A DNA stretch of 24,271 bases, taken from assembly GCA_040880205.1 (NCBI GenBank), contig JBBDIU010000082.1:1-24271 (forward strand), written 5' to 3'. Each line of letters opens with the position of its first letter. Position 1 is the first letter of the stretch. Origin of the DNA: WACF01 sp040880205 (GTDB lineage Bacteria > Pseudomonadota > Gammaproteobacteria > Pseudomonadales > Cellvibrionaceae). Position numbers and translations under genes: made by a program. The notes below the pieces were generated by a model that made no database searches, was not told the origin of the DNA, and was given only the letters and a program-made list of their open reading frames with translations. Of the stretch, positions 1 to 7,295 are shown piece by piece.

Positions 1-3000
1 GGGGAACGCGCGCTGGGCGACTCCTCAGCGCACTCGTCCTCCGATAGCAAGTTGGAATCGATGGTTCCATCCACGGAGGCACAGCGGGAATTGTGGTTGG
101 CCGCGCAGATGGGGGATGATTCAAACTGCGCGTTTAATGAGTCCGTCACGCTGCAAATGCGTGGCGCCTTGGATCGACAGACCCTGCTTGCGGCATTGGA
201 CCAGTTGATACAGCGGCACGACGTGTTGCGAGCCTGTTTCAGCCGCGACGGTAGGGAGCTGTTAATTCAAAAACGGGCTCGCGCGTTCGTTGAGGTGGTG
301 GACCTGGCCGGGGAATCGGCAAGTGCTGCGCAGGATAAATACGAAGCGCTACGTACAAAGGCGGTTGCTGAGCCCTTCGATGTATCCGTAGGTCCGCTTG
401 CCCGTTTTACACTGGTCAACTTCAAGGACGATAGGCACGCTCTGATAATGACATTTCATCACATCGTCTGCGATGGCTGGTCTATCTACATGCTTGCCCA
501 GGAACTTGGCAACTTGTACTTGGCCTGGCGCCGTGGCGAAAGCCTTCCTCCCGCGCCGAGCTTTGCTGACTACGCAAGGTGGGAACGCTCAGCGGACATC
601 GAAGCCAAGCACCGGGCCAGCCTCGACTACTGGCGGCAGACCCTGGCAACGGGCACGCCTTTTTTGGAATTACCTCTCGATAAGGCTCGTCCTCCGGTAA
701 AGACCTATGGGGCCAGCCGCATAGATCGCAGAGCGGCGCCGGATTTTGTGGCGAAGGCAAAAAAAATCGCCGCGAGCCAGCGAGCCACTCTGACCTCGGT
801 TTTGATTGCCGGCTTTGCGGGCTTCGCTTGTCGCCTTACTGGCCAGAGGGATATCTTGCTGGGTATTCCCTTTGCCGGCCAGCTGGCCAAGGGCGACATG
901 GATTTGGTTGGCCACTGCGTCAATGTTCTGCCCATCACAATTACCGTGGTCGAGGAGGAGAGCTTCGAACAGCTCTTGTCCCGAGTACAGGACCAGATTA
1001 AGGAGGCGTTCAACTACCAGTACCTGAGCTACGGTACCTTGCTGCAATCGCTGCGGTTTGATCGTGATCCTTCGCGTCCTTCGCTGGTATCGGTGCTGTT
1101 CAACGTGGATCTCAACAGTGAGGAATCCTGGGAATGCCCGGAGCTGGAGGTGGGATTGGCATCCAACCCACGGTGTTTTGAAAATCTCGACATGAATTGG
1201 AATATCACGGTATCCGGGGCCTCCGCCAATTTTGAATGTACCTTCAACCGGGACTTGTGGCACGACAAGACCATCACTGACCGGTTGGAGGAGTTGGAAA
1301 CCTTTTTGCACAACATTTGCGCCGCACCATCGCAGGCCATCGGCGAACTGGACATTATGTCCTCCGCCGAACAAGCACGCTTACGTAGGCTGAGCACCGG
1401 GCCCAGTGTGGTACGGGAATTTGCGCATTTGAATCAATTGTTGGACCTGCGGCAGCATACCGAGCGCGAAGCAGTGATTTGCGAGGGGCAATCGCTCAGC
1501 TACCTTGAACTGGATGCGCGTTCCAGTCAGTTGGCCAATCATTTGTTGGCGATGGGAGTGGAGCGCGGCGCGTTGCTCGGCGTCTTTGTCGAGCGGTCCA
1601 TCGACATGTTGGTCAGTTGCCTGGCCGTCTGGAAAGCGGGCGCGGCTTACGTACCCCTCGATCCGGCCTATCCGACGGATCGCCTGCTCTATATGTTGGA
1701 AACGGCCCAAGTTGCCGTGTTGCTAACCCAGTCCAGGTTGGCGGATGTAGTGGCGGACTATGATTGCCCGCGAGTCTGTGTTGATAGGGATGGCGCAACG
1801 ATTGCTGAGTACAGCTCACAAGCGCCGTCGGTGGAACTTGAGGGGGAGGATCCCGCCTACGTGATTTTTACTTCGGGTTCCACGGGTAAACCGAAGGGCG
1901 TGCAAATCCCCCATCGGGCGGTTATCAATTTTCTGCTGAGCATGGCCGATCAACCGGGCCTGGGAGCCCGGGATCGGCTGTTGGCGGTGACCACCCTGTC
2001 CTTTGACATTGCCGTACTAGAGCTGTATTTGCCGCTGCTGGTGGGTGCCCGGTTGGCTATCGCCAGTCGCGACGCGGTACTCGACGGGTCCCGGTTGCGA
2101 AAGTTGGTGGATGAGCAAAACATCACCGCTATGCAGGCGACTCCCAGTACCTGGCGACTCTTGTTGGCGGCCGGGTGGCGGAGCAGGGCGGGTTTCAAGG
2201 TACTGTGTGGTGGCGAAGCCTTCCCGCCTGACTTAGCGCGGCAGCTTGTTGACGGCGGGGGCGAGGTCTGGAATATGTACGGACCGACGGAATCGACCGT
2301 TTGGTCCACTTGTTATCGCATCACGCAGATGGAAGACACAATTCCCATTGGCAAGCCTATTGCCAATACGCAATGCCTTGTCCTGGACAAACGCCTCAAG
2401 GAACTGCCTCCGGGTGTTCCCGGCGAGCTGTACATCGGTGGGGCGGGGGTGGCTTCCGGTTATCTTGCGCGACCAGAACTGACAGCTGAACGCTTTGTGG
2501 CGAACCCACTGGACCCCAATGCCCGCGTGTATCGCACCGGTGATCAGGCAAAATGGCGGCTGGATGGTAGTTTGGAGTGCTTGGGGCGGCTTGACGATCA
2601 GGTTAAGCTACGAGGATTCCGGATCGAACTGGGGGAGATCGAATCGGTGCTGGGCTCGCACCCGGACGTGCTCGAATGCGCCGCGGTAGTCAAGCGCTAT
2701 GGCGATGTGGATCACCGGTTGGTAGCCTATGCGCGGACCGCAAAGGGCAAAGGACTCAACAGCACGGAAATGCGCCGTTATTTGCGAGAATTCCTGCCCG
2801 ATTATATGATTCCGCAGTTTTTCGTGACGGTTGATGCATTGCCCTTGACACCGAATGGCAAGGTTGACCGCCACAAATTACCTGACCCTATGCTCGGTCT
2901 CGCACAATCGGATCCTGTGGTAAAGCCCCGTACTGAAATCGAGAAGGCTTTGGCCAATATTTGGAGCGAGTTACTGCAGAAAAAACAAGAAGGCGTCAAT

Positions 3001-3279
3001 GAATTCTTTTTCGATGTCGGTGGTCATTCGATGTTGGCCATCGACATGATTGGCAAAATTGAGGACCAATTTTCAGTGCGAATCAGCCCGCTGGATATTT
3101 TACTTAACACGCTTGAGCAGATCGCGGTAAAAATCGATCACGGTACCCCGCGGGGAGGTGAACAGACAGCCGCGATAGAGCAGGTAAAGGATATTGCTAG
3201 GAGCAGTGCCGGTGTTCGTACCAGCCCGAAAAAGCGGAGCTTCATTGGACGATTGTTCAGAGGTTCCCTAGACAGGTAA
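1..3279 (+). CDS. Nonribosomal peptide synthetase, C-A-T module (5' end outside window)
   Basis: A one-module NRPS segment. The frame is open to the left edge. The first possible start inside the window is TTG at 52, but about 20 Ser/Ala-rich linker-like residues precede the condensation domain, so I read the protein as continuing upstream, perhaps as a PKS/NRPS hybrid. Residues are numbered from 52. The condensation domain begins at STEAQRELW and has HHIVCDG at 136-142. The adenylation domain has YVIFTSGSTGKPKG from 603, NMYGPTES from 741, then the YRTGD, RGFRIELGEIE and NGKVDR motifs. The carrier domain has GGHS with the phosphopantetheine Ser at about 993. A hand-aligned specificity code reads D-I-L-Q-L-G-M-V-W-K, close to known glycine codes. 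There is no thioesterase or reductase. The protein ends in about 50 residues with a basic finish (SPKKRSFIGRLFRG). The stop codon abuts the next ATG. Confidence 0.93.
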   Translation, partial: GERALGDSSAHSSSDSKLESMVPSTEAQRELWLAAQMGDDSNCAFNESVTLQMRGALDRQTLLAALDQLIQRHDVLRACFSRDGRELLIQKRARAFVEVVDLAGESASAAQDKYEALRTKAVAEPFDVSVGPLARFTLVNFKDDRHALIMTFHHIVCDGWSIYMLAQELGNLYLAWRRGESLPPAPSFADYARWERSADIEAKHRASLDYWRQTLATGTPFLELPLDKARPPVKTYGASRIDRRAAPDFVAKAKKIAASQRATLTSVLIAGFAGFACRLTGQRDILLGIPFAGQLAKGDMDLVGHCVNVLPITITVVEEESFEQLLSRVQDQIKEAFNYQYLSYGTLLQSLRFDRDPSRPSLVSVLFNVDLNSEESWECPELEVGLASNPRCFENLDMNWNITVSGASANFECTFNRDLWHDKTITDRLEELETFLHNICAAPSQAIGELDIMSSAEQARLRRLSTGPSVVREFAHLNQLLDLRQHTEREAVICEGQSLSYLELDARSSQLANHLLAMGVERGALLGVFVERSIDMLVSCLAVWKAGAAYVPLDPAYPTDRLLYMLETAQVAVLLTQSRLADVVADYDCPRVCVDRDGATIAEYSSQAPSVELEGEDPAYVIFTSGSTGKPKGVQIPHRAVINFLLSMADQPGLGARDRLLAVTTLSFDIAVLELYLPLLVGARLAIASRDAVLDGSRLRKLVDEQNITAMQATPSTWRLLLAAGWRSRAGFKVLCGGEAFPPDLARQLVDGGGEVWNMYGPTESTVWSTCYRITQMEDTIPIGKPIANTQCLVLDKRLKELPPGVPGELYIGGAGVASGYLARPELTAERFVANPLDPNARVYRTGDQAKWRLDGSLECLGRLDDQVKLRGFRIELGEIESVLGSHPDVLECAAVVKRYGDVDHRLVAYARTAKGKGLNSTEMRRYLREFLPDYMIPQFFVTVDALPLTPNGKVDRHKLPDPMLGLAQSDPVVKPRTEIEKALANIWSELLQKKQEGVNEFFFDVGGHSMLAIDMIGKIEDQFSVRISPLDILLNTLEQIAVKIDHGTPRGGEQTAAIEQVKDIARSSAGVRTSPKKRSFIGRLFRGSLDR

Positions 3280-4050
3280 ATGGAAGCATTATTTTTTGGA
3301 CCATCGTCCTCGTCATTGCTTGGCGTCTATCATCCGGCAAGTGCGCATCAGGACCGCTATCAGGGTGTTGTACTGTGCTATCCCTTTGGCCAGGAATACA
3401 TGCGGGCACACCGTGCGTTCAGGCAACTGGCGGTCGCACTGGCAAAAAAAGGATTCCATGTCCTTCGGTTTGATTATCCGGGTACGGGCGATTCCGCCGG
3501 TAATATTGAGGAGGTGACAGCGCGCCAGTGGAGTGAAGGCATTGAAATCGCGGTGCAAGAGCTGAAGGATATGGCCGGAGTTCAAAGTGTAACCCTGGTT
3601 GGACTGCGCCTCGGTGCACTGCTCGCGGCCGATGTGGCGGCTCGACGCAACGACATTACCGGGCTGGTGCTGTGGGACCCCATCATTACCGGCGGCGGTT
3701 ATGTCGACGCGCTGAAAGTCACGTCCGCGCATGTTCCCTCTCGAAGGCGACAATCCAATTTCATCGATGCGGATGGGAATCTGCATTTCAATGGCTTTGC
3801 CATGTCAATCGCGTTCCAAGCCTCGTTGGCGGATCTAAATTTGGTCGAACTGCGTCCCGCCTGTGGACGTATTTTGCAAGTTTCCTCCCACGAAAGCGAC
3901 GGTTTCTCCGCACTTCGGCAGATGTGGCAGTGCATGGAGGGTTACGAGTACCGACACGTACCCGCAGCCCACGATTGGAATTACGTGGATCATGTGGGCG
4001 GCATCCTATTGCCGCAGCCCATACTTCAGGAAATTATCCACTGGATGTGA
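3280..4050 (+). CDS. Alpha/beta-hydrolase-fold protein with Arg at the nucleophile elbow
   Basis: 256 residues with the alpha/beta-hydrolase layout: an early strand VVLCYPFGQEY, the oxyanion-region strand HVLRFDYPGTGDSAG, and an elbow TLVGLRLGALLAA. The elbow has the form G-L-R-L-G, so residue 110, normally the Ser/Cys/Asp nucleophile, is Arg. From memory, the same Arg-type elbow occurs in the exosortase-A-associated 'hydrolase 2' family, which this most resembles. A His lies near the C-terminus (AAHDW, VDH). The ATG follows the NRPS stop with no gap, and the gene's own TGA overlaps the start of a second hydrolase, so the two are probably translationally coupled. It may be a non-hydrolytic partner, an acyl-transfer protein or a release/editing factor for the synthetase; catalysis by the usual Ser mechanism looks unlikely. 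Confidence 0.85.
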   Translation: MEALFFGPSSSSLLGVYHPASAHQDRYQGVVLCYPFGQEYMRAHRAFRQLAVALAKKGFHVLRFDYPGTGDSAGNIEEVTARQWSEGIEIAVQELKDMAGVQSVTLVGLRLGALLAADVAARRNDITGLVLWDPIITGGGYVDALKVTSAHVPSRRRQSNFIDADGNLHFNGFAMSIAFQASLADLNLVELRPACGRILQVSSHESDGFSALRQMWQCMEGYEYRHVPAAHDWNYVDHVGGILLPQPILQEIIHWM

Positions 4051-4895
4051 ATGTGCACGAAACGATCGCGAAAATCGGTAGCCCCAATCCACTTGTTGGT
4101 GTATTGACGGAACCGACCAACACCGACGGTGGGAAAACGGCAATCATACTACTCAATTCAGGTGTTATGCATCGAGTGGGAGCATGCCGCTTATCCGTAA
4201 AAATTGCTCGCGCTGTTGCCCTGGAAACGGGGCTGCTGTGTTTGCGTTTCGATTTTTCAGGTATTGGCGACAGCGAAGCCAGACGCGCCAGCGGCGCCGA
4301 TTTTGGTCGCGCGGCGGTGGCCGAAGTCGTGGAAGCAATGGATCATCTTCAGGTTAGGCATGGAATCGAGCAATTCATACTTTACGGTCTGTGTTCGGGC
4401 GCGCTTATCGCTTGCAATACGGCGGAAGTGGATGCGCGGATAGTTGCCATTGCCCAGATCGATGGCTGCTGCTATCCGACGCCAAAAAGCTACCTGAGCT
4501 ATTACGCCTCTCGCCTCTGGTCCGTGGAAGGTTGGCGGATGAGATTTTTTCGCTGGTTTCGGGGCGGGCGCAATGTGGACAATAACGATTCCATTCTGCT
4601 GGGAGGCAAAGCGGATTTCGAAATTCCGGAATTTGCCGATGACCCCGGCAAGGCAGCAGTATCGACGCAATTGGCAACTCTTATGGCTAGGGGCCTTTGC
4701 CTACATTGCATATTTACCGGACGGGAACTTCACTATCGTTATCGCACTCAATACCGGGATTGCTATTCAAAGGTAGACTTTGGCGATGCATTGAGTCTGG
4801 ATTACTATCCCTACGCCTCGCACATTTTTACCGAACCAGTTTATCAACGCGACATGATCGCGGGTTTTGTTGGTTGGATAAAGAAAATAAACTAG
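4047..4895 (+). CDS. Alpha/beta-hydrolase-fold protein with a Cys nucleophile
   Basis: 282 residues if translation starts at GTG 4047, whose GTGA overlaps the TGA of the preceding gene; GTG 4053 is an alternative. The frame extends further upstream, but only as overlap with the previous gene. The fold is recognisable from LLCLRFDFSGIGDSEARR and the elbow FILYGLCSGALIA. That elbow is G-x-C-x-G, with Cys116 as the likely nucleophile, and YPYASHIF near the end offers a His. It resembles the exosortase-A-associated 'hydrolase 1' type, which carries Cys at this place. As the second of a coupled hydrolase pair behind an NRPS without a thioesterase, it is the best candidate for product release, acyl transfer or proofreading. 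The substrate cannot be read from the sequence. Confidence 0.87.
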   Translation: MNVHETIAKIGSPNPLVGVLTEPTNTDGGKTAIILLNSGVMHRVGACRLSVKIARAVALETGLLCLRFDFSGIGDSEARRASGADFGRAAVAEVVEAMDHLQVRHGIEQFILYGLCSGALIACNTAEVDARIVAIAQIDGCCYPTPKSYLSYYASRLWSVEGWRMRFFRWFRGGRNVDNNDSILLGGKADFEIPEFADDPGKAAVSTQLATLMARGLCLHCIFTGRELHYRYRTQYRDCYSKVDFGDALSLDYYPYASHIFTEPVYQRDMIAGFVGWIKKIN

Positions 4896-4897
4896 AA

Positions 4898-5722
4898 ATG
4901 ATTGCACGATTCAGAACGTTTATCAAGATCTTGCTCGGGAAGCTCTGTTATAGACTTTACCCAAAGCGACGAGAAATTATGTTGGAAAATTTTACTCTCC
5001 CATACTGGGATAGTCGGATAAAAATGGATGCTGTCGATAAGCTTATCCGATTCGATCTTGGTAGACGTTTACAGGACGACAAAAATAGCCTGGAAAATGT
5101 GCATAAAACGTTTTGGTCGAATCAGCAGGCCGATGGCTGGTATGCGGCAACGAACCACAAGCTAGAGCTGGTGTACATTCCGAATTATTCAAGATTCGTC
5201 GACGAAGTAGCCGATAAAATCCGTTCGCGTGGAATCAAAAACCTAGTGGAGTTCGGTACTGGTAACGGACTATGGTTGGAGTACTTGTCCACGCGGTTTT
5301 CGGGTTTGGTTAGTTGTATCGGAATCGATCTGTCCGAATCGCAAATCCGAGCCAACACGAAGATGCTGCCGGGCATAGAATTCATTCGAGACGACATTGA
5401 TAAATGGATACAGTCGAATCTCATGGGCGATACGATTTATCACACAAATTCTGGTGTGCTTGAGTATCTTTCTGAAGATTCCGTAGAGCGGATGTTTTCA
5501 ACAATAAAAAGCAGAGCTCGCAATTCTTTCATGTTCTTGATCGAGCCGGTATCATTGGATTGCGACCCAAAAAAACTAATGCGCTCTTGGGTTGGGGGAG
5601 AAGAGCTGAGCTATTCGCATAACTACAAGAATATATTGGAGCGGTTGAATTTTCGAATCGAGATTTGTGAAGATCTGGTCGTTGATAATCACAAGACAGT
5701 GGTGATTCTAGCGGGTACTTAG
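4898..5722 (+). CDS. Class I SAM-dependent methyltransferase
   Basis: 274 residues from ATG 4898, two bases after the preceding stop. An in-frame extension to 4697 lies wholly inside the previous gene and is rejected. Motif I is LVEFGTGNGLWLEYL (glycine-rich SAM loop). It is followed by GIDLSESQIRAN with the acidic residue that binds the SAM ribose, and a later YHTNSGVLEYLSED strand equivalent to motif IV. The N-terminal 30 residues are basic and hydrophobic. It probably methylates the peptide or acyl product, or an intermediate; whether the acceptor is O, N or C is unknown. Base composition is markedly AT-richer than the NRPS and ligase genes. Its stop overlaps the stop of the convergent gene by four bases. 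Confidence 0.85.
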   Translation: MIARFRTFIKILLGKLCYRLYPKRREIMLENFTLPYWDSRIKMDAVDKLIRFDLGRRLQDDKNSLENVHKTFWSNQQADGWYAATNHKLELVYIPNYSRFVDEVADKIRSRGIKNLVEFGTGNGLWLEYLSTRFSGLVSCIGIDLSESQIRANTKMLPGIEFIRDDIDKWIQSNLMGDTIYHTNSGVLEYLSEDSVERMFSTIKSRARNSFMFLIEPVSLDCDPKKLMRSWVGGEELSYSHNYKNILERLNFRIEICEDLVVDNHKTVVILAGT

Positions 5723-6870
5723 GCGTAATCGGTGTCCGCACCAGTAAGAAACCACTGGTCGGCGCATTTCAGCTTTTCCAGTGTTGCGGGGTTGTTGGAA
5801 AAAATACTCACTGTCTTGGTATCGTCATCGCGATGACGTAATCCCGATTGCCGAAAAATCCTGTTGCTGCGGTCGTCGTAACTGAACGCGCTAATACTTT
5901 CAATGCCTTGTTTTTTCAAACTGGACTGGATTTTCATAAGTGCTGTTTTTAAAAACGCACTGTACTTGCCGTCGGGGAGAAGGCCCCAATCGAGTATAAA
6001 TACTTGCCTGGTAATCTGATTATTCATGTTGCGGGATCGGAACGCCAGTGCCACATACCCCACCAGGTTGCCATTTTCGTGCAATCCCTGTACCTCCACG
6101 ACATCTCTAGGGTTTTGGAATAGGCGCCAATTCAATGATTTATGATCCCGCTTGAACCGGATGTGGCCGTTGTTCATCTGTAGGAGTATTGGATCGTCAG
6201 CGACGTCAAACCTTGCCAGCTTTCGGATGCCCACTTGCGTTTTGACGGAAAAAATAAGTTGCGCGGACAACCTTGCGGATAGCAAAAGGAATATACTGGC
6301 GTCATATATTGGGGCAACGCAATGCGCGATAACTTTGTTGTCGGTCTTGCTCCTAAAGTAGTGGAAGCTGTTTAATATGCTTTTGTACACTTTCTGGTTA
6401 GGCATTCGCTGAAATATCTTTGATACAATGCCGAGGGAATTGCTATTACTTCCCAGGGCTATAACCGGTCGCCCCATCTGCTGTAATCGCAGATTCATCC
6501 AAACTCCCAAGCCTTTGCCGTCGAGTTCGGGCTTGACCACCAAATCCATCACCTTGAGAGCTTTGACGGTGGTATTGTTAATCACAAGCTCGGCAGCTTC
6601 CACTCCAAGAAAACCGAGAATTACCTCGTCCTTGATGAAGATCCATACCCGGTTTGTAGTAAGTACGTCGTCGCTTTGATTCGAGGAAAAATTATAGCGC
6701 CATTTCAGATAGGCGCTGTCGTCATCGGCCGATCGCGAAATGATTTCCTGACGGATGTCGACAATCTGTTGCAGATGATCACCGGTCGCGGGGTAAAAAT
6801 GTCGTGCCATATCCAAAGGGTCAAGCCCGAGAAACCTGGCAACAATGGGCTCGACTTTTTCCAGCTTCAT
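5719..6870 (-). CDS. Double GNAT-like acyltransferase
   Basis: 383 residues from ATG 6870, preceded by AAGGTG at a fitting Shine-Dalgarno distance. A 39-codon extension to 6987 overlaps the carrier protein gene and is rejected. The N-terminal half looks like a GNAT domain: IFIKDEVILGFLGVEAAEL, then MDLVVKPELDGKGLGVWMN, which has the usual acetyl-CoA pyrophosphate-loop shape. The C-terminal half repeats GNAT-like strands (GNLVGYVALAFR, VFILDWGLLPDG, then FRQSGLRHRDDD). I infer a tandem GNAT that transfers an acyl group, possibly from the free carrier protein encoded 17 bp upstream rather than from CoA. AT-rich like the facing methyltransferase. Confidence 0.7.
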   Translation of the reverse strand: MKLEKVEPIVARFLGLDPLDMARHFYPATGDHLQQIVDIRQEIISRSADDDSAYLKWRYNFSSNQSDDVLTTNRVWIFIKDEVILGFLGVEAAELVINNTTVKALKVMDLVVKPELDGKGLGVWMNLRLQQMGRPVIALGSNSNSLGIVSKIFQRMPNQKVYKSILNSFHYFRSKTDNKVIAHCVAPIYDASIFLLLSARLSAQLIFSVKTQVGIRKLARFDVADDPILLQMNNGHIRFKRDHKSLNWRLFQNPRDVVEVQGLHENGNLVGYVALAFRSRNMNNQITRQVFILDWGLLPDGKYSAFLKTALMKIQSSLKKQGIESISAFSYDDRSNRIFRQSGLRHRDDDTKTVSIFSNNPATLEKLKCADQWFLTGADTDYA

Positions 6871-6887
6871 CGCACGCACCTTGGTAT

Positions 6888-7136
6888 TTATTCTTTTAAT
6901 TGGTCGTTGCGAAGCATAAGAGCGACAACGTCGCTCACTGAATCCAGCGCTTCCAGTTCGTCTTCCGACGGTCTGATTCCAAAACATTCGTCAAGCTCTG
7001 CTATTAGGCTTAGTGTGCCTATGGAATCCCAGCCCTCGATTTTGTCGCGGGTCGTTGTGGGCCCTAGAGAACCCGAAGCTTCTTCGAAAAGGTTTTCCAG
7101 CCACGAGACTACTTCGCTAGTAGACATCTTAGTCAT
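6888..7136 (-). CDS. Free acyl carrier protein (first)
   Basis: 82 residues, standard for a stand-alone carrier protein. The attachment motif is GWDSIGTLSLIAEL with Ser38 as the phosphopantetheine site. It is followed by an acidic helix (ELDECFGIRPSEDELEAL) and a final helix (VSDVVALMLRN). ATG codons lie at 7136 and three codons later; the first has GGAAA about nine bases upstream. Adjacent to a GNAT-like acyltransferase and downstream of a KAS III-like enzyme on the same strand, it is probably dedicated to this pathway rather than to fatty-acid synthesis. A hairpin with a U-tract lies 32 to 54 bases before its start, so expression could be separate from, or attenuated relative to, the KAS III gene. 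Confidence 0.88.
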   Translation of the reverse strand: MTKMSTSEVVSWLENLFEEASGSLGPTTTRDKIEGWDSIGTLSLIAELDECFGIRPSEDELEALDSVSDVVALMLRNDQLKE

Positions 7137-7167
7137 GCTATCGTTTCCACGGCAAAACGACTGGCTG

Positions 7168-7190
7168 AAAAAATAGGCGCATAAAGCACC
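7168..7190 (-). terminator. Rho-independent-terminator-like hairpin before the carrier protein gene
   Basis: On the minus strand a 5-bp stem GGTGC/GCGCC (one G-U pair) with loop TTTAT is followed directly by TATTTTTT. It sits between the KAS III stop and the carrier protein start, 32 bases from the latter. It could end the KAS III transcript or act in the leader as an attenuator. An overlapping alternative stem, CGCAT/ATGCG, would compete with it. A further hairpin lies at 7210-7231. Confidence 0.5.
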
Positions 7191-7235
7191 GATGCGACCG
7201 GCTTTACAGAGCGCGCTTTGCTAAGCGCACCAGCC

Positions 7236-7247
7236 ACTGACGTCAGT
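7236..7247. promoter_or_regulatory. 12-bp perfect palindrome, possible operator
   Basis: ACTGACGTCAGT is an exact 12-bp palindrome in the 159-bp gap between the KAS III stop and the carrier protein start, about 100 bp upstream of the latter. Nothing else explains it. It could be an operator for the carrier protein/GNAT unit; no matching regulator is encoded in the window. Confidence 0.25.
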
Positions 7248-7295
7248 AGGATAAGGTGGTTCGTAGCCCGGTGGGTTTTCTGCATGAAGTCCAAA

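Noticed and set aside
670..1374. Long minus-strand ORF inside the NRPS gene
   Set aside because: No family motif; it is antisense to the well-supported condensation domain, and long antisense frames are common in GC-rich genes.
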